A stretch of DNA of 33,143 bases, from NCBI GenBank assembly GCA_016204355.1, contig JACQKT010000019.1:1-33143 (forward strand), given 5' to 3'. The stretch is from Candidatus Liptonbacteria bacterium. GTDB lineage: Bacteria; Patescibacteriota; Minisyncoccia; UBA6257; 2-01-FULL-56-20. A model generated the notes under the pieces. It did no database searches and was not told where the DNA came from. It worked only from the letters and a program-made list of their open reading frames with translations. Position 1 is the stretch's first letter. Every line of letters begins with the position of its first letter. Positions 13,724-20,892 of this stretch are shown one piece after another. The translations under genes and the position numbers were made by a program.

Positions 13724-14695
13724 TCAAATGTTTATTCCGAAAACGTTTTTGGCAAGAAGCCCCGCTCCGTAGGTAACGCCGACCGCAACCGCAATTATAA
13801 CGACATTGATTGTTATTCTGCGTATAATGCTTACTCCGGACAGAAAAGCCACGAAATATGAGATTAAAATTATAACTATCAAGGCTGCGATAACGGAAAC
13901 CCATATGCTTTGAGCGCCGAAGAGAACCGGCAAAACCGGCACGGACGCTCCCAAAAAATACGATATTCCCACGACAAGCGCCGAGGATGCCGGCGAAGTC
14001 TGCGGGAATTCGCCGTTACCTTCGTCCAAGAAGCGTTTTTTTCGCGTCGCTACATCCTCTACCTCGCGTTCCGAATTCAGAGCGGCAAAAGCGGCAGCGG
14101 CCATGGAAATAGAACCGGCGACCGCTACGGTCAGACTGGCTACCAATACCGCAGTCGTCGTTTGGAAAGCGGCGAAAAATCCGCTTACCGCGCCGATTAT
14201 TTCAACAAGTCCGTCGTTGAGCCCCAAAAAGATGTCGCGCACACGCTCGGGGTGGATTTTTCTGCTGACGGATTTGGAAACTATTTCCTCCTCATGCTTG
14301 AATTCGTCGTTTAATACTCCACGCACGGCGCCGCCCAAAGGATGGTTTTTATAAATTTCCCAGACGGACAAATAGTTCCTGATTCCGTGTATTTCTATGG
14401 CCTCAAGAAGAAGATGTATTCCCCTCTCCCCGAAAACGCGCGCGAAGAATACGAGAAATAAAAATTTCACGCGCCTGCCGAAATCAAGTTTGTTGAGCGG
14501 TAAATTGAAAAAGCTTTGCCAGAATTTCACGTGTTCTGTTTCCACTTCGATTAGTTTTTCAAGCATCGCTTTCGTTTCGCCGGAAGCGAATTCGGCAATG
14601 CGCTTATAAAGAGCAAGGTCGAAAACTTCGTTCAGAACGAGGTTGTGTGCAAGTTTTGTAGGAACGGAATTATTGATTTTATTTCCGGTTTGCAT
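13724..14695 (-). CDS. Ferritin-like/VIT1 fusion (MbfA-type iron transport protein)
   Basis: Membrane iron (or Mn) transporter with an N-terminal ferritin-like sensor/oxidase domain. Residues 15-145 are a rubrerythrin-like four-helix domain with ligand candidates E23, E52/H55 (ExxH), E98 and E131/H134 (EFKH). Residues 150-323 are a VIT1/CCC1 domain beginning RDIFLGLNDGLVEIIGAVSGFFAA, with about five helices. Proteins of this architecture (MbfA, erythrin-vacuolar iron transporter) export iron under oxidative conditions. No SD is obvious. It follows a DUF5654 gene by 33 bases. It fits the metal and redox theme of the window. Confidence 0.9.
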   Translation of the reverse strand: MQTGNKINNSVPTKLAHNLVLNEVFDLALYKRIAEFASGETKAMLEKLIEVETEHVKFWQSFFNLPLNKLDFGRRVKFLFLVFFARVFGERGIHLLLEAIEIHGIRNYLSVWEIYKNHPLGGAVRGVLNDEFKHEEEIVSKSVSRKIHPERVRDIFLGLNDGLVEIIGAVSGFFAAFQTTTAVLVASLTVAVAGSISMAAAAFAALNSEREVEDVATRKKRFLDEGNGEFPQTSPASSALVVGISYFLGASVPVLPVLFGAQSIWVSVIAALIVIILISYFVAFLSGVSIIRRITINVVIIAVAVGVTYGAGLLAKNVFGINI

Positions 14696-14728
14696 TTTTC
14701 CGTTTGTATTTATGTGCCGGGCTTATTT

Positions 14729-14968
14729 TTACTCTTCCGGTTCTTCCGGATTCAAAAATTTTTCGAGGTATTGGAGGATGATGACAACCACTATCGTTAT
14801 CAGCGCTGCGTACAAAAACTTTGCCAGTATTGTGGTTTGGGAAAAAGGGAAAAGATATTCGATAAGCGCCTTGATCGCGTCGTTCCACGCAAGGCCTGCA
14901 ACGAGACCGAATGCCGCCCCGATATACCCCATCAACCTTGCTCTTAATTGTGCTCTTATATTATCCAT
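14729..14968 (-). CDS. DUF5654-like small membrane protein
   Basis: 79 residues from the chosen start, with two membrane helices (about 12-38 and 45-66). The segments GYIGAAFGLVAGLAWNDAIK and FLYAALITIVVVIILQYL match the DUF5654 group found in archaea and Patescibacteria; function unknown. A start five codons earlier is possible, but it overlaps the probable -10 (TATACT at 14989-14984), so the inner ATG is preferred. It precedes the ferritin-like/VIT1 gene by 33 bases and is likely co-transcribed with it. Confidence 0.85.
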   Translation of the reverse strand: MDNIRAQLRARLMGYIGAAFGLVAGLAWNDAIKALIEYLFPFSQTTILAKFLYAALITIVVVIILQYLEKFLNPEEPEE

Positions 14969-14983
14969 GAAATTAATGTACAT

Positions 14984-14992
14984 AGTATATCA
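14984..14992 (-). promoter_or_regulatory. Extended -10 promoter TGATATACT
   Basis: Reading leftward, TG, one base, then TATACT. Transcription would start near 14977, leaving only about nine bases before the DUF5654 start codon and no SD. Confidence 0.4.
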
Positions 14993-15062
14993 CATAATTT
15001 TTACGATATTTTGTTTCATATGAATTCCATTATCGCGATTATTAAATTATTAAAACTTTATA

Positions 15063-15103
15063 AAAATGAAAAAGGCAGCCGTTTTGGAGGCGGTTGCCTT
15101 GTT
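15063..15103 (-). terminator. Terminator of the ParB-like gene, copy 1 of a duplicated hairpin
   Basis: On the minus strand GGCAACCG, a short loop and CGGCTGCC are followed by TTTTTCATTTT. The 41 bases are nearly identical to 16752-16793, which ends the next gene upstream; they differ by one substitution and one inserted base. Confidence 0.8.
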
Positions 15104-15126
15104 AACCCTGCGATTCGTTCACGGAC

Positions 15127-16617
15127 TCAGACCTTTTCGATGTTGATCGGATCCGGTGAATTGTCGCGCGCTTTCAGCACTCTTAGAAGCTTGTCGAATT
15201 CGTCGCACGCCAGATCGTGCCGGCGCCGTGAGATCTGCGTGATGAAAGAATGCATTCCCGGATGGCTCGGGTCGTATGCCGTCCGCCAATAACTGCGGAG
15301 TGTCCGGAATCCCTTTCTTACGATTGAATCCACGTTTTCTGGAGAGGCTCCGTTTCCGAGGGCCTTCATGAGAGACGACCTGCCCAGCAAATTTCTCCTG
15401 CCATTCTCTATTTCCTCGGTTATGAAAGACAGGAGTCTTGCGGCCGCATTTATCTCTTCCATGCTCGGCGGGGGCGGCATTCTTACCGCTTTCGCGGCAG
15501 GAGTAGTTGTATTGGCGCCCGGTTGCCGGTGCTTGTCGGGCGACACAGACCGAACCGGTTTCGGCGGAGGATTATGATGAATCTGTGGTTCGCCTGTTTT
15601 TTGCGGTTGAGGCCGGACTGCTGAAGGTGGATGCGGGACGTTTTTGGGAACGCTGGTTCCGGCCGGCGCCGTTTTTTCGGGCTGCTTTTGCGCGGACGCC
15701 GCTGCGTGAACGATCCCTCTTCCGAATGGATGCATCTTTGTTTCCGGAAGAGCAGTCATTTTCTTCTCCAGGTCTTGGAGGCTCTGGATAAGTTCACGCA
15801 ACTGCACGACAAATTTATCGCGCGTCGCCTTTGTAAAGTGGCGCCAACCCTCTATCTGCTTGGCCTCGGACAAATCGAGAAAAGCTGTTATTAGGAACGG
15901 GGTGGAACTGCTCTGCCTGCGGAATTTAAGCAAGCGCCGGATCAGGCCTTCGGCTGTTTTAGGAAGCGAGGCAATTGTCCTGGACTCGCTCCATCCGCTT
16001 GTGCGCGTCAGCAATTCATCGATCTCCGGAGGGTCTTCTCCGGCGATTAACTGCCTAGCGAGCTCGATTTGCTTGGAAACAGCCTTGAACTGCACAAGAG
16101 TGTGGGCGCCGCCCCTGGTAAGTTTACCTTTGCGAATCATTTCCTTAACTTCCGGGGCGAGTTTCAGAAGACGGAGCGAACGGTAAATTTCGGTGAAGTG
16201 TTTGCCGATGAATTGGCTCAACTGCTCAACCGACATACTCTCCCGCCGCATGCACTCCTCGTACGACTCGGCTTGGTCGATCGGGTTCAGGTCTTCCCTG
16301 TTGTTATTTTCGATGAGCGAAACCAGGTAGGACGGTACTTCCGCCTCGGAGATATGGAATGTGTACTCTTCAACCCCGAGCAGTTTGAGCGCGCGGAAAC
16401 GGCGCTCGCCGGCAACAATCAAATAACGTCCGCGTTTTTCGGGGTTCGGCTTGACGTAAATCGGATGAAGAACAAATCCGACGGCCCTGATGTTTTCGGC
16501 CAAGTTTTTGATGCTCTCTTCGGAAAACACCTTTCTCGGCTGCCCGGCATCCCGGTCAACCAATTCAAGGCGTATTATTTCGGTACGGCTCGGGATAATT
16601 TTCACGATGGGATTCAC
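15127..16617 (-). CDS. Solitary ParB-like protein with Pro-rich linker and extra C-terminal domain
   Basis: 496 residues, against about 290 for standard ParB. The N-terminal ParB/Srx (CTP-binding) fold is clear: QPRKVFSEESIKNLAENI at 26-43, GERRFRA at 70-76 and ENNNREDLNP at 103-112. A KorB-like helix-turn-helix follows at about 129-175. Residues 300-385 are a disordered Pro/Lys/Gln-rich linker, and 385-480 a helical domain I do not recognise. Translation starts at GTG after a strong AGGAGG. The promoter TTGACG-N17-TATAAA and a dedicated terminator make it a single-gene unit. No parA lies next to it. Chromosome partition, plasmid-like maintenance or transcription regulation are all possible. 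Confidence 0.85.
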   Translation of the reverse strand: MNPIVKIIPSRTEIIRLELVDRDAGQPRKVFSEESIKNLAENIRAVGFVLHPIYVKPNPEKRGRYLIVAGERRFRALKLLGVEEYTFHISEAEVPSYLVSLIENNNREDLNPIDQAESYEECMRRESMSVEQLSQFIGKHFTEIYRSLRLLKLAPEVKEMIRKGKLTRGGAHTLVQFKAVSKQIELARQLIAGEDPPEIDELLTRTSGWSESRTIASLPKTAEGLIRRLLKFRRQSSSTPFLITAFLDLSEAKQIEGWRHFTKATRDKFVVQLRELIQSLQDLEKKMTALPETKMHPFGRGIVHAAASAQKQPEKTAPAGTSVPKNVPHPPSAVRPQPQKTGEPQIHHNPPPKPVRSVSPDKHRQPGANTTTPAAKAVRMPPPPSMEEINAAARLLSFITEEIENGRRNLLGRSSLMKALGNGASPENVDSIVRKGFRTLRSYWRTAYDPSHPGMHSFITQISRRRHDLACDEFDKLLRVLKARDNSPDPINIEKV

Positions 16618-16680
16618 GGGCGCCTCCTATATCATATTGGTTTTTCAAAATTACTGCTTCCTGTTCTGCTACTGTATTCT

Positions 16681-16709
16681 TTTATATTCCTTAAGAAATT
16701 CGGCGTCAA
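16681..16709 (-). promoter_or_regulatory. Promoter TTGACG-N17-TATAAA of the ParB-like gene
   Basis: Five of six bases match consensus in each box, with the optimal spacer. Predicted start near 16674, giving a leader of about 57 bases that contains the AGGAGG. Confidence 0.65.
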
Positions 16710-16751
16710 ATTATTTATCAACCGTAAAGTCGCTGTTCTATAATTATATAG

Positions 16752-16793
16752 AAAATGAAAAAGGCAACCGTTTTGGAGGCGGTTGCCCTTGTT
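16752..16793 (-). terminator. Terminator of the 104-residue gene, copy 2 of the duplicated hairpin
   Basis: GGCAACCG, a loop and CGGTTGCC, then TTTTTCATTTTC on the minus strand. Same sequence as at 15063-15103, about 80 bases after the stop of the gene it serves. Confidence 0.8.
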
Positions 16794-16876
16794 GCGCGTT
16801 TCCGCGCCTGTTGCCTTGTTCCAGCCGTTGCGTCAGCTTCGACGCTCGAGCTCTACGTGCCGCTGGCGTCCCGGAA

Positions 16877-17191
16877 TCAGGTGTTCGCCGCAGTGCCGGT
16901 GACCTGGTTGAGCTTGGCGAGTTCGGGCAGTGTCTGCCCGAACGCGACTTCGGCCTCGGCCGCGGTCATCGTGATCGAATCGCCGGTCGCCGGGTTCTTG
17001 AGTGTCACCATCGGAGGCCTACCCTTGAGCTGCTCGATCTTCGAACGCACACTGTTCACCACCTGGCCGCCGCTCGCGGTGCCGCTGTTGATGGCGAAGC
17101 CGTTGTCGTCTTTCTTCAGCAGGTTATAGGGAGTCACGCCGGTCAGCAGGATGCCGGATGCGATCTGTTGGACGTATTGCCTGGTTTTCAT
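16877..17191 (-). CDS. Protein of unknown function, 104 residues
   Basis: Soluble protein, no signal peptide. An N-terminal helical part (MKTRQYVQQIASGILLTG) is followed by a mixed region containing NPATGDSITMTAAEAEVAFGQ. Family not recognised. The reading frame is open for 27 further codons upstream, but a strong SD (AAGGAG, seven bases before the ATG at 17191) and the promoter TTGACA-N16-TAAAAT upstream support the start given. Its terminator is a near copy of the one after the ParB-like gene next downstream, so both units may have a common origin. Confidence 0.7.
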   Translation of the reverse strand: MKTRQYVQQIASGILLTGVTPYNLLKKDDNGFAINSGTASGGQVVNSVRSKIEQLKGRPPMVTLKNPATGDSITMTAAEAEVAFGQTLPELAKLNQVTGTAANT

Positions 17192-17273
17192 ATGCTTCTC
17201 CTTGTTAAATTGCAACCCCTCTTCCTTCCGGATTCGGGAATGAAAATCGGCCTCGTATGGCCGACAAGACAAG

Positions 17274-17301
17274 ATTTTACACGATGCCGCGCATTTGTCA
17301 A
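17274..17301 (-). promoter_or_regulatory. Promoter TTGACA-N16-TAAAAT
   Basis: Consensus -35 and a near-consensus -10, reading leftward into the 104-residue gene. Predicted start near 17268. Confidence 0.6.
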
Positions 17302-17329
17302 GTGCGTCGCTTTTTTGGCTCCCGGTGCA

Positions 17330-17437
17330 TCATTTTTGTCTGTTTAAAAAACCACAAACGCCAAGCGCTACGAGTGCCGCGGCGGCGATAATCGCCGAAA
17401 CCATCGGGTCAATCATTGCCGAAAAAGGAGAATACAT
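17330..17437 (-). CDS. Possible tiny membrane protein, 35 residues (or 28 from an inner ATG)
   Basis: The frame reads MYSPFSAMIDPMVSAIIAAA and continues ALVALGVCGFLNRQK: one membrane helix with a short basic tail, a common form for tiny membrane proteins. No SD is visible and no homologue is recalled. An overlapping plus-strand frame (17295-17552) competes for the same DNA. The stretch 17302-17593 otherwise shows no clear gene. Confidence 0.3.
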   Translation of the reverse strand: MYSPFSAMIDPMVSAIIAAAALVALGVCGFLNRQK

Positions 17438-17593
17438 ACGGACTGTGAATAACGACAAGGACATCAGAATAACGGAAAACAATCAGCACGTAACCGGCGG
17501 GAGTCTGCCCGATTCCTACCGCGCAGCTATACGCATTTTATTGGGAGACTGAAAAATAAAAACCAGACGACTTCTTGAGCAACCTCCGCAAAT

Positions 17594-17620
17594 AAAAACG
17601 CCCCCTCAGGGGGCGTTTTT
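17594..17620. terminator. Bidirectional terminator after the RRM gene
   Basis: AAAAACGCCCCC/GGGGGCGTTTTT with a three-base loop. T-runs follow on both strands; on the minus strand it lies just after the RRM stop codon. Confidence 0.85.
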
Positions 17621-17629
17621 ATTTTTACC

Positions 17630-17935
17630 TTACCAACGATTTCCGCCGCCGAAACCGCCTCCGTTTCCATTGCGGTTGGCTCTGGGCTCCATCGGCTTAG
17701 CTTCGTTTACCGTAAGCTTTCTGCCGTCGAGGTCTTTTCCATTCCACATGTCGATGGCTGCCTGAGCTTCCTCGTCCGTCGACATTTCGATGAATCCGAA
17801 ACCACGCGAGCGGTTGGTCATTTTGTCTTTTATGACATTGGCCGAAGTAACGTTTCCCGCCTGCGCGAACGCATCGCGGAGTCCGTCATCGGTCGTGTTG
17901 TAAGACAAACCGCCAACGTATAATTTTTTTGCCAT
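17630..17935 (-). CDS. RRM-type RNA-binding protein
   Basis: Single RNA-recognition-motif protein of 101 residues, similar to the small glycine-rich RNA-binding proteins of cyanobacteria and many CPR bacteria. RNP2 is KLYVGGLSY at 4-12 and RNP1 is RSRGFGFIEM at about 43-52; the tail is Gly/Asn-rich (NRNGNGGGFGGGNRW). It probably binds single-stranded RNA as a chaperone or regulator. The likely transcript has a leader of about 215 bases containing long-range complementary segments, as in cold-shock RNA-binding genes; temperature or self-regulation is inference. A bidirectional terminator follows the stop. Confidence 0.93.
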   Translation of the reverse strand: MAKKLYVGGLSYNTTDDGLRDAFAQAGNVTSANVIKDKMTNRSRGFGFIEMSTDEEAQAAIDMWNGKDLDGRKLTVNEAKPMEPRANRNGNGGGFGGGNRW

Positions 17936-18186
17936 ATTTTATTTTTACCCCACACACCTATTGCAACACGGATTAATCGCACACCAAAACGCAGCCACAA
18001 GACAATTTTATCTTATAACTTTGCGGACTAACGGATTTTGCGACAATAGGTGTGGGGGGTGTACTTTCATGTAAGCGACCGTCTTCTGCTGCTTCTCTGC
18101 AAGCGCCGTTTGGGCGGCGCACTACCGAAAGACCAATAGAATCTTACAAGTTTTTATATAGTAACATATCGACTATAAAAGCGCAA
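17936..18186 (-). promoter_or_regulatory. Long structured leader and promoter of the RRM gene
   Basis: Reading leftward, TTGCGC (18186-18181), a 17-base spacer and TACTAT (18163-18158) predict a start near 18151, so the leader is about 215 bases and non-coding. It holds a GCGCCG/CGGCGC hairpin (18103-18120). An 11-base inverted repeat, CACACCTATTG at 17951-17961 and its complement at 18044-18054, could close a large loop ending near the start codon. Confidence 0.45.
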
Positions 18187-18204
18187 GTTAGCGATGATGG
18201 TGAA

Positions 18205-18302
18205 CATAAACTCGGTTTGGCAGGACTTACGGAGCTTGACGGGGCGAGTACAAGACAAAATTCCAGCAGGAATTTATGTCCTGCCTGCCAAACGGGATTA
18301 TG
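18205..18302. repeat. Palindromic repeat element, copy B, abutting the DoxX stop
   Basis: Same element as 10794-10898: the 62 bases from 18228 match copy A at 55 positions. The arms (CATAAACTCGGTTTGGCAGG and the complementary CCTGCCAAACGGGATTATG) pair imperfectly but keep the stem. The element ends nine bases before the DoxX stop codon. Confidence 0.7.
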
Positions 18303-18311
18303 CGCTGTTCT

Positions 18312-18851
18312 TTATGTATTATCCTTATTTCCCCGCAGATAATTTTTGATGGCGAAATAATCGAGCCCCCAGTAACCGGCGGTTCTCCAGGCAAGGATCA
18401 GGAAAATTTCGATAAGAAGCCAAAGCGGGTTCACGCTTACCGAGCCGGCGAAAAGGAAATTGAAATTCATCACTGCTCCGAAAAAGGCGGCGAATGCCGT
18501 GAATAGTCCCAATATAAGACCCAGTCCGACGGCAACTTCTCCGTAAGCGACCGCATAGGAAAACATGGCCGAATTCGGGAGTCCGAAATTATTTATGAAC
18601 CAGGCGTACCAGGCGGAAACATCGGGATGGGGCCCGCTCGTTTTCTGGAGCGCCCCCTGCAAAAATCCTTTTACGGCAGTGCCGGCATTTGCTCCGACCC
18701 AGTTCCCGTTCGCGTCCGTTATCTTTCCCCATCCGGCCGCAAGCCATTCGTACCCGATATAAAGCCGCAGCAAAAGCCAAATCCATGCGGCGTGAACGTC
18801 GGTGAATAAAAATCTGGTAATCTTCGACTGAGGCAAATTGACAGTCAGCAT
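18312..18851 (-). CDS. DoxX-family membrane protein
   Basis: 179 residues with about four membrane helices. Signature segments are WLLLRLYIGYEWLAAGWGKI at 25-44, the long polar loop with FLQGALQ, and AVAYGEVAVGLGLILGLFTA at about 101-120. The family includes the quinone-oxidoreductase subunit DoxD and the mycobacterial DoxX of an oxidative-stress complex. No thiosulfate-oxidising partner gene is present here, so the exact role is open. A link to the SOD/Msr theme is inference. It stands alone in the minus-strand series, with copy B of the palindromic repeat nine bases beyond its stop. Confidence 0.88.
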   Translation of the reverse strand: MLTVNLPQSKITRFLFTDVHAAWIWLLLRLYIGYEWLAAGWGKITDANGNWVGANAGTAVKGFLQGALQKTSGPHPDVSAWYAWFINNFGLPNSAMFSYAVAYGEVAVGLGLILGLFTAFAAFFGAVMNFNFLFAGSVSVNPLWLLIEIFLILAWRTAGYWGLDYFAIKNYLRGNKDNT

Positions 18852-18881
18852 TTTCGATTTATTGTCTAAATTGTAACATAT

Positions 18882-19352
18882 TCAAAAAATCAATTTCGAA
18901 GCTTCGAGGGCCGTTTTTGCGTAATGGATTACATTCGGCTCAATGCCGTATTTCGGATCATCCAGATCTTCCGCGCCGAACCATTTCATTCCTCCGCTTT
19001 TTTCGTGATTGTCCGGCTCCCTCACTTTATCCGTGTCTGTCTTGGCAAAAAATATGAATGCAACATGTTCGTGCTTGTCGTTTATCCAATGGCGGTTCAC
19101 GAACTGCGGAGCCGGCAGCTCTTTGTCTTTCGCGCCGCCGAATTCGTCAGGCTTGGGGAAAATTTCTATCTCGATACCCGCTTCTTCCATTGCTTCCCGA
19201 TGGCATGCTTCGGTCGGGTCACTTCCCGGATCGATATGCCCTCCCAATCCGAGCCAGAGTTCATACTTGTCGTGCTTCCGTAAAAGAACTTTGCCTTTAT
19301 TGACGACGAATACTTCAACGGTAAAATCCAGTTTTTCGTTTATGTGCGGCAT
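18882..19352 (-). CDS. Nudix hydrolase
   Basis: Hydrolyses a nucleoside diphosphate linked to another group; the substrate is not readable. 156 residues. The Nudix box at about 37-60 reads GGHIDPGSDPTEACHREAME followed by EAGIEIE. The REAMEEAGI half that binds Mg2+ is intact, but the first box Glu (G-x5-E) is Ser, a deviation seen in some active members. The N-terminus is a normal Nudix beta strand (FTVEVFVVNKGKVLLRKHDKY). It begins 48 bases after the stop of the aminotransferase gene upstream and is probably co-transcribed with it. Confidence 0.9.
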   Translation of the reverse strand: MPHINEKLDFTVEVFVVNKGKVLLRKHDKYELWLGLGGHIDPGSDPTEACHREAMEEAGIEIEIFPKPDEFGGAKDKELPAPQFVNRHWINDKHEHVAFIFFAKTDTDKVREPDNHEKSGGMKWFGAEDLDDPKYGIEPNVIHYAKTALEASKLIF

Positions 19353-19400
19353 GTTCCGACTTTAGCGCGAGACCGTAAACGCTTTTGCCCGTTGATTTAA

Positions 19401-20465
19401 TTATATGAACAGCTCCTCGAAAATCGCCGCGACTTTTTTCATCAAATTCGAATATCCCAAGTTCATCCTGATATAACCGGCGGGATTATCCAGAGCCCTG
19501 ACGAAAACCTTCCGTTTTTCGAGAAGTTCGACTACTTTTTTCTGGCTGACTCGGTTATGTTTTATCAAAACAAAGCAGGTGTCGGTCGTAAAAACCCTGA
19601 AGCCGATTTTTTCGAGCCGTTTTTTTACATACTCTCTGCTTTTTCTTATCGCCGCTGCGTAATCGGCAGCGTATTTTCTGCGCTTGAGCGCGGCGATTGC
19701 GGCGGCCTGCCCTATTGCATTGGCGCTGTATCTGGCTCGCACTTTTTCGATGGACGCGGCAATTTTTTTGTCGGCAACGATATATCCGATTCTCAGGCCG
19801 GCGAGCATGAATCCTTTCGAAAAGGTCCTTGTTACAATGATATTTCTGTAATTTTTAATCAGGCCGACGGAACTTCTTCCGTAAAATTCGAAATATGCTT
19901 CATCGACGAAAATGGCCGCGTTCGGAGCCGCCTTTGCAATTTTTTTGATATCGTTCTTTTCCAGGGTAAAAATGTACGGATTGACCAGATAGATAAGTTT
20001 TGTCCTTTTTGATATCGCCTGAATTATTTTGTCCGCGTTCGGGCCGGAATCGAGCCCGTATGGAACCTCAATGATCCGCGAACCTCTCATCGCCGGCCAT
20101 ATTCTGAAAGTATCGAAAGTCGGAACGGGAATCACGGCCTCGCCCTTTTCACGCAAAAAAGTGTTCGAAACGAGCTCGGCGGCCTGGTCCGAACCGTTAG
20201 TAACAATTATTTGCCCGCTTTTTACCCCGCAATATTTGGCGATTTCTTTCCTCAATTCCCCGGCGCTGCTTTCGCCGTACCAATTTACCGAATTTTTATT
20301 ATTTAAAAAATCTTTTATGCTTTCGATGACGGCGCGCGGCGGCTGCGCGGGAGACTCGTTTTTGTCGAGCTTGAAAACCGCGGCGTCATTTCTTTTGATA
20401 TTGTCGACGGCCGGACGGTCTTTACTAACTTTCAGGTTTTTCAAAAATTCGTTTTCTTTTATCAT
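19401..20465 (-). CDS. HisC-like class II aminotransferase with unusual PLP-site motif
   Basis: PLP-dependent aminotransferase of 354 residues closest to histidinol-phosphate aminotransferase. Seen: LDKNESP at 33-39, the phosphate-binding TNGSDQAAE at 89-97, VDEAYFEF at 187-194 with Asp188, the PLP lysine K217 in TRTFSKGFMLAGLRIGY, and the C-terminal YIRMNLG arginine. The usual NPxNPTG loop is NPYIFTL at 162-168, so the conserved PLP-ring Asn is replaced and the Gly lost. No other his genes are visible, so another amino or keto acid substrate, or a changed activity, is possible. A perfect TATAAT (20495-20490) lies about 25 bases upstream of the start. Confidence 0.85.
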   Translation of the reverse strand: MIKENEFLKNLKVSKDRPAVDNIKRNDAAVFKLDKNESPAQPPRAVIESIKDFLNNKNSVNWYGESSAGELRKEIAKYCGVKSGQIIVTNGSDQAAELVSNTFLREKGEAVIPVPTFDTFRIWPAMRGSRIIEVPYGLDSGPNADKIIQAISKRTKLIYLVNPYIFTLEKNDIKKIAKAAPNAAIFVDEAYFEFYGRSSVGLIKNYRNIIVTRTFSKGFMLAGLRIGYIVADKKIAASIEKVRARYSANAIGQAAAIAALKRRKYAADYAAAIRKSREYVKKRLEKIGFRVFTTDTCFVLIKHNRVSQKKVVELLEKRKVFVRALDNPAGYIRMNLGYSNLMKKVAAIFEELFI

Positions 20466-20499
20466 TGCGGGAAAGACAGGTACACGCTAATTATATTAC

Positions 20500-20531
20500 A
20501 AAAAAGAAAACAGGGCTTTCGCCCTGTTTTC
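20500..20531 (-). terminator. Terminator of the DUF378 gene
   Basis: GAAAACAGGGC/GCCCTGTTTTC with a four-base loop, followed by TTTTTT on the minus strand. It overlaps the probable promoter region of the aminotransferase gene. Confidence 0.85.
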
Positions 20532-20547
20532 CGATACAGGCAGGATA

Positions 20548-20766
20548 CTACATCGTCTGGCCACCGGAGCAGGCTCTGCAATTGTTCTTGTGCGTCGCGA
20601 CCTCGTAGATCGCCGCGAGGCCGACAAGAACATAGATTATTTTCGAAACGAGCGCGTCCATCCCGCCGAAGAGATTTCCGATTTCCCATCCGAACAAGGC
20701 GAGCAAAAGCCAGTTGAGTCCGCCGACAACGAGAAGGGTAAAGGAAACTATGTGAAGTGATTTCAT
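20548..20766 (-). CDS. DUF378 family membrane protein
   Basis: 72 residues with two membrane helices; the pattern LLVVGGLNWLLLALFGWEIG followed by LVSKIIYVLVGLAAIYEV is the DUF378 signature. Function unknown. The C-terminus CRACSGG is a short cysteine pair. An earlier in-frame start exists, but an extended -10 (TGGTATAAT, with TATAAT at 20811-20806) lies between the two and the first residues there are not DUF378-like, so the inner ATG is preferred. It is a single-gene unit with its own terminator. Confidence 0.85.
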   Translation of the reverse strand: MKSLHIVSFTLLVVGGLNWLLLALFGWEIGNLFGGMDALVSKIIYVLVGLAAIYEVATHKNNCRACSGGQTM

Positions 20767-20852
20767 AGAGTTATATTCCACAAATCGACCTTTCCGACTT
20801 TTGTAATTATACCAAATCGGCCCGATTTCCGGATTACTTTTAAACACGAAGC

Positions 20853-20879
20853 AAAACCGCCCTGATTACGGGCGGTTTT
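20853..20879 (-). terminator. Terminator after the sigma/DUF5667 pair
   Basis: AAAACCGCCC/GGGCGGTTTT with a seven-base loop, 13 bases after the DUF5667 stop. Short T-run on the minus strand. Confidence 0.7.
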
Positions 20880-20892
20880 GTTTTCGGACACC

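Noticed and set aside
17295-17552. Plus-strand 85-codon frame ending in GGSLPDSYRAAIRILLGD, followed by a terminator
   Set aside because: The start overlaps the promoter of a minus-strand gene, no SD stands at a suitable distance, and no family is recognisable. The terminator is explained by the RRM gene.
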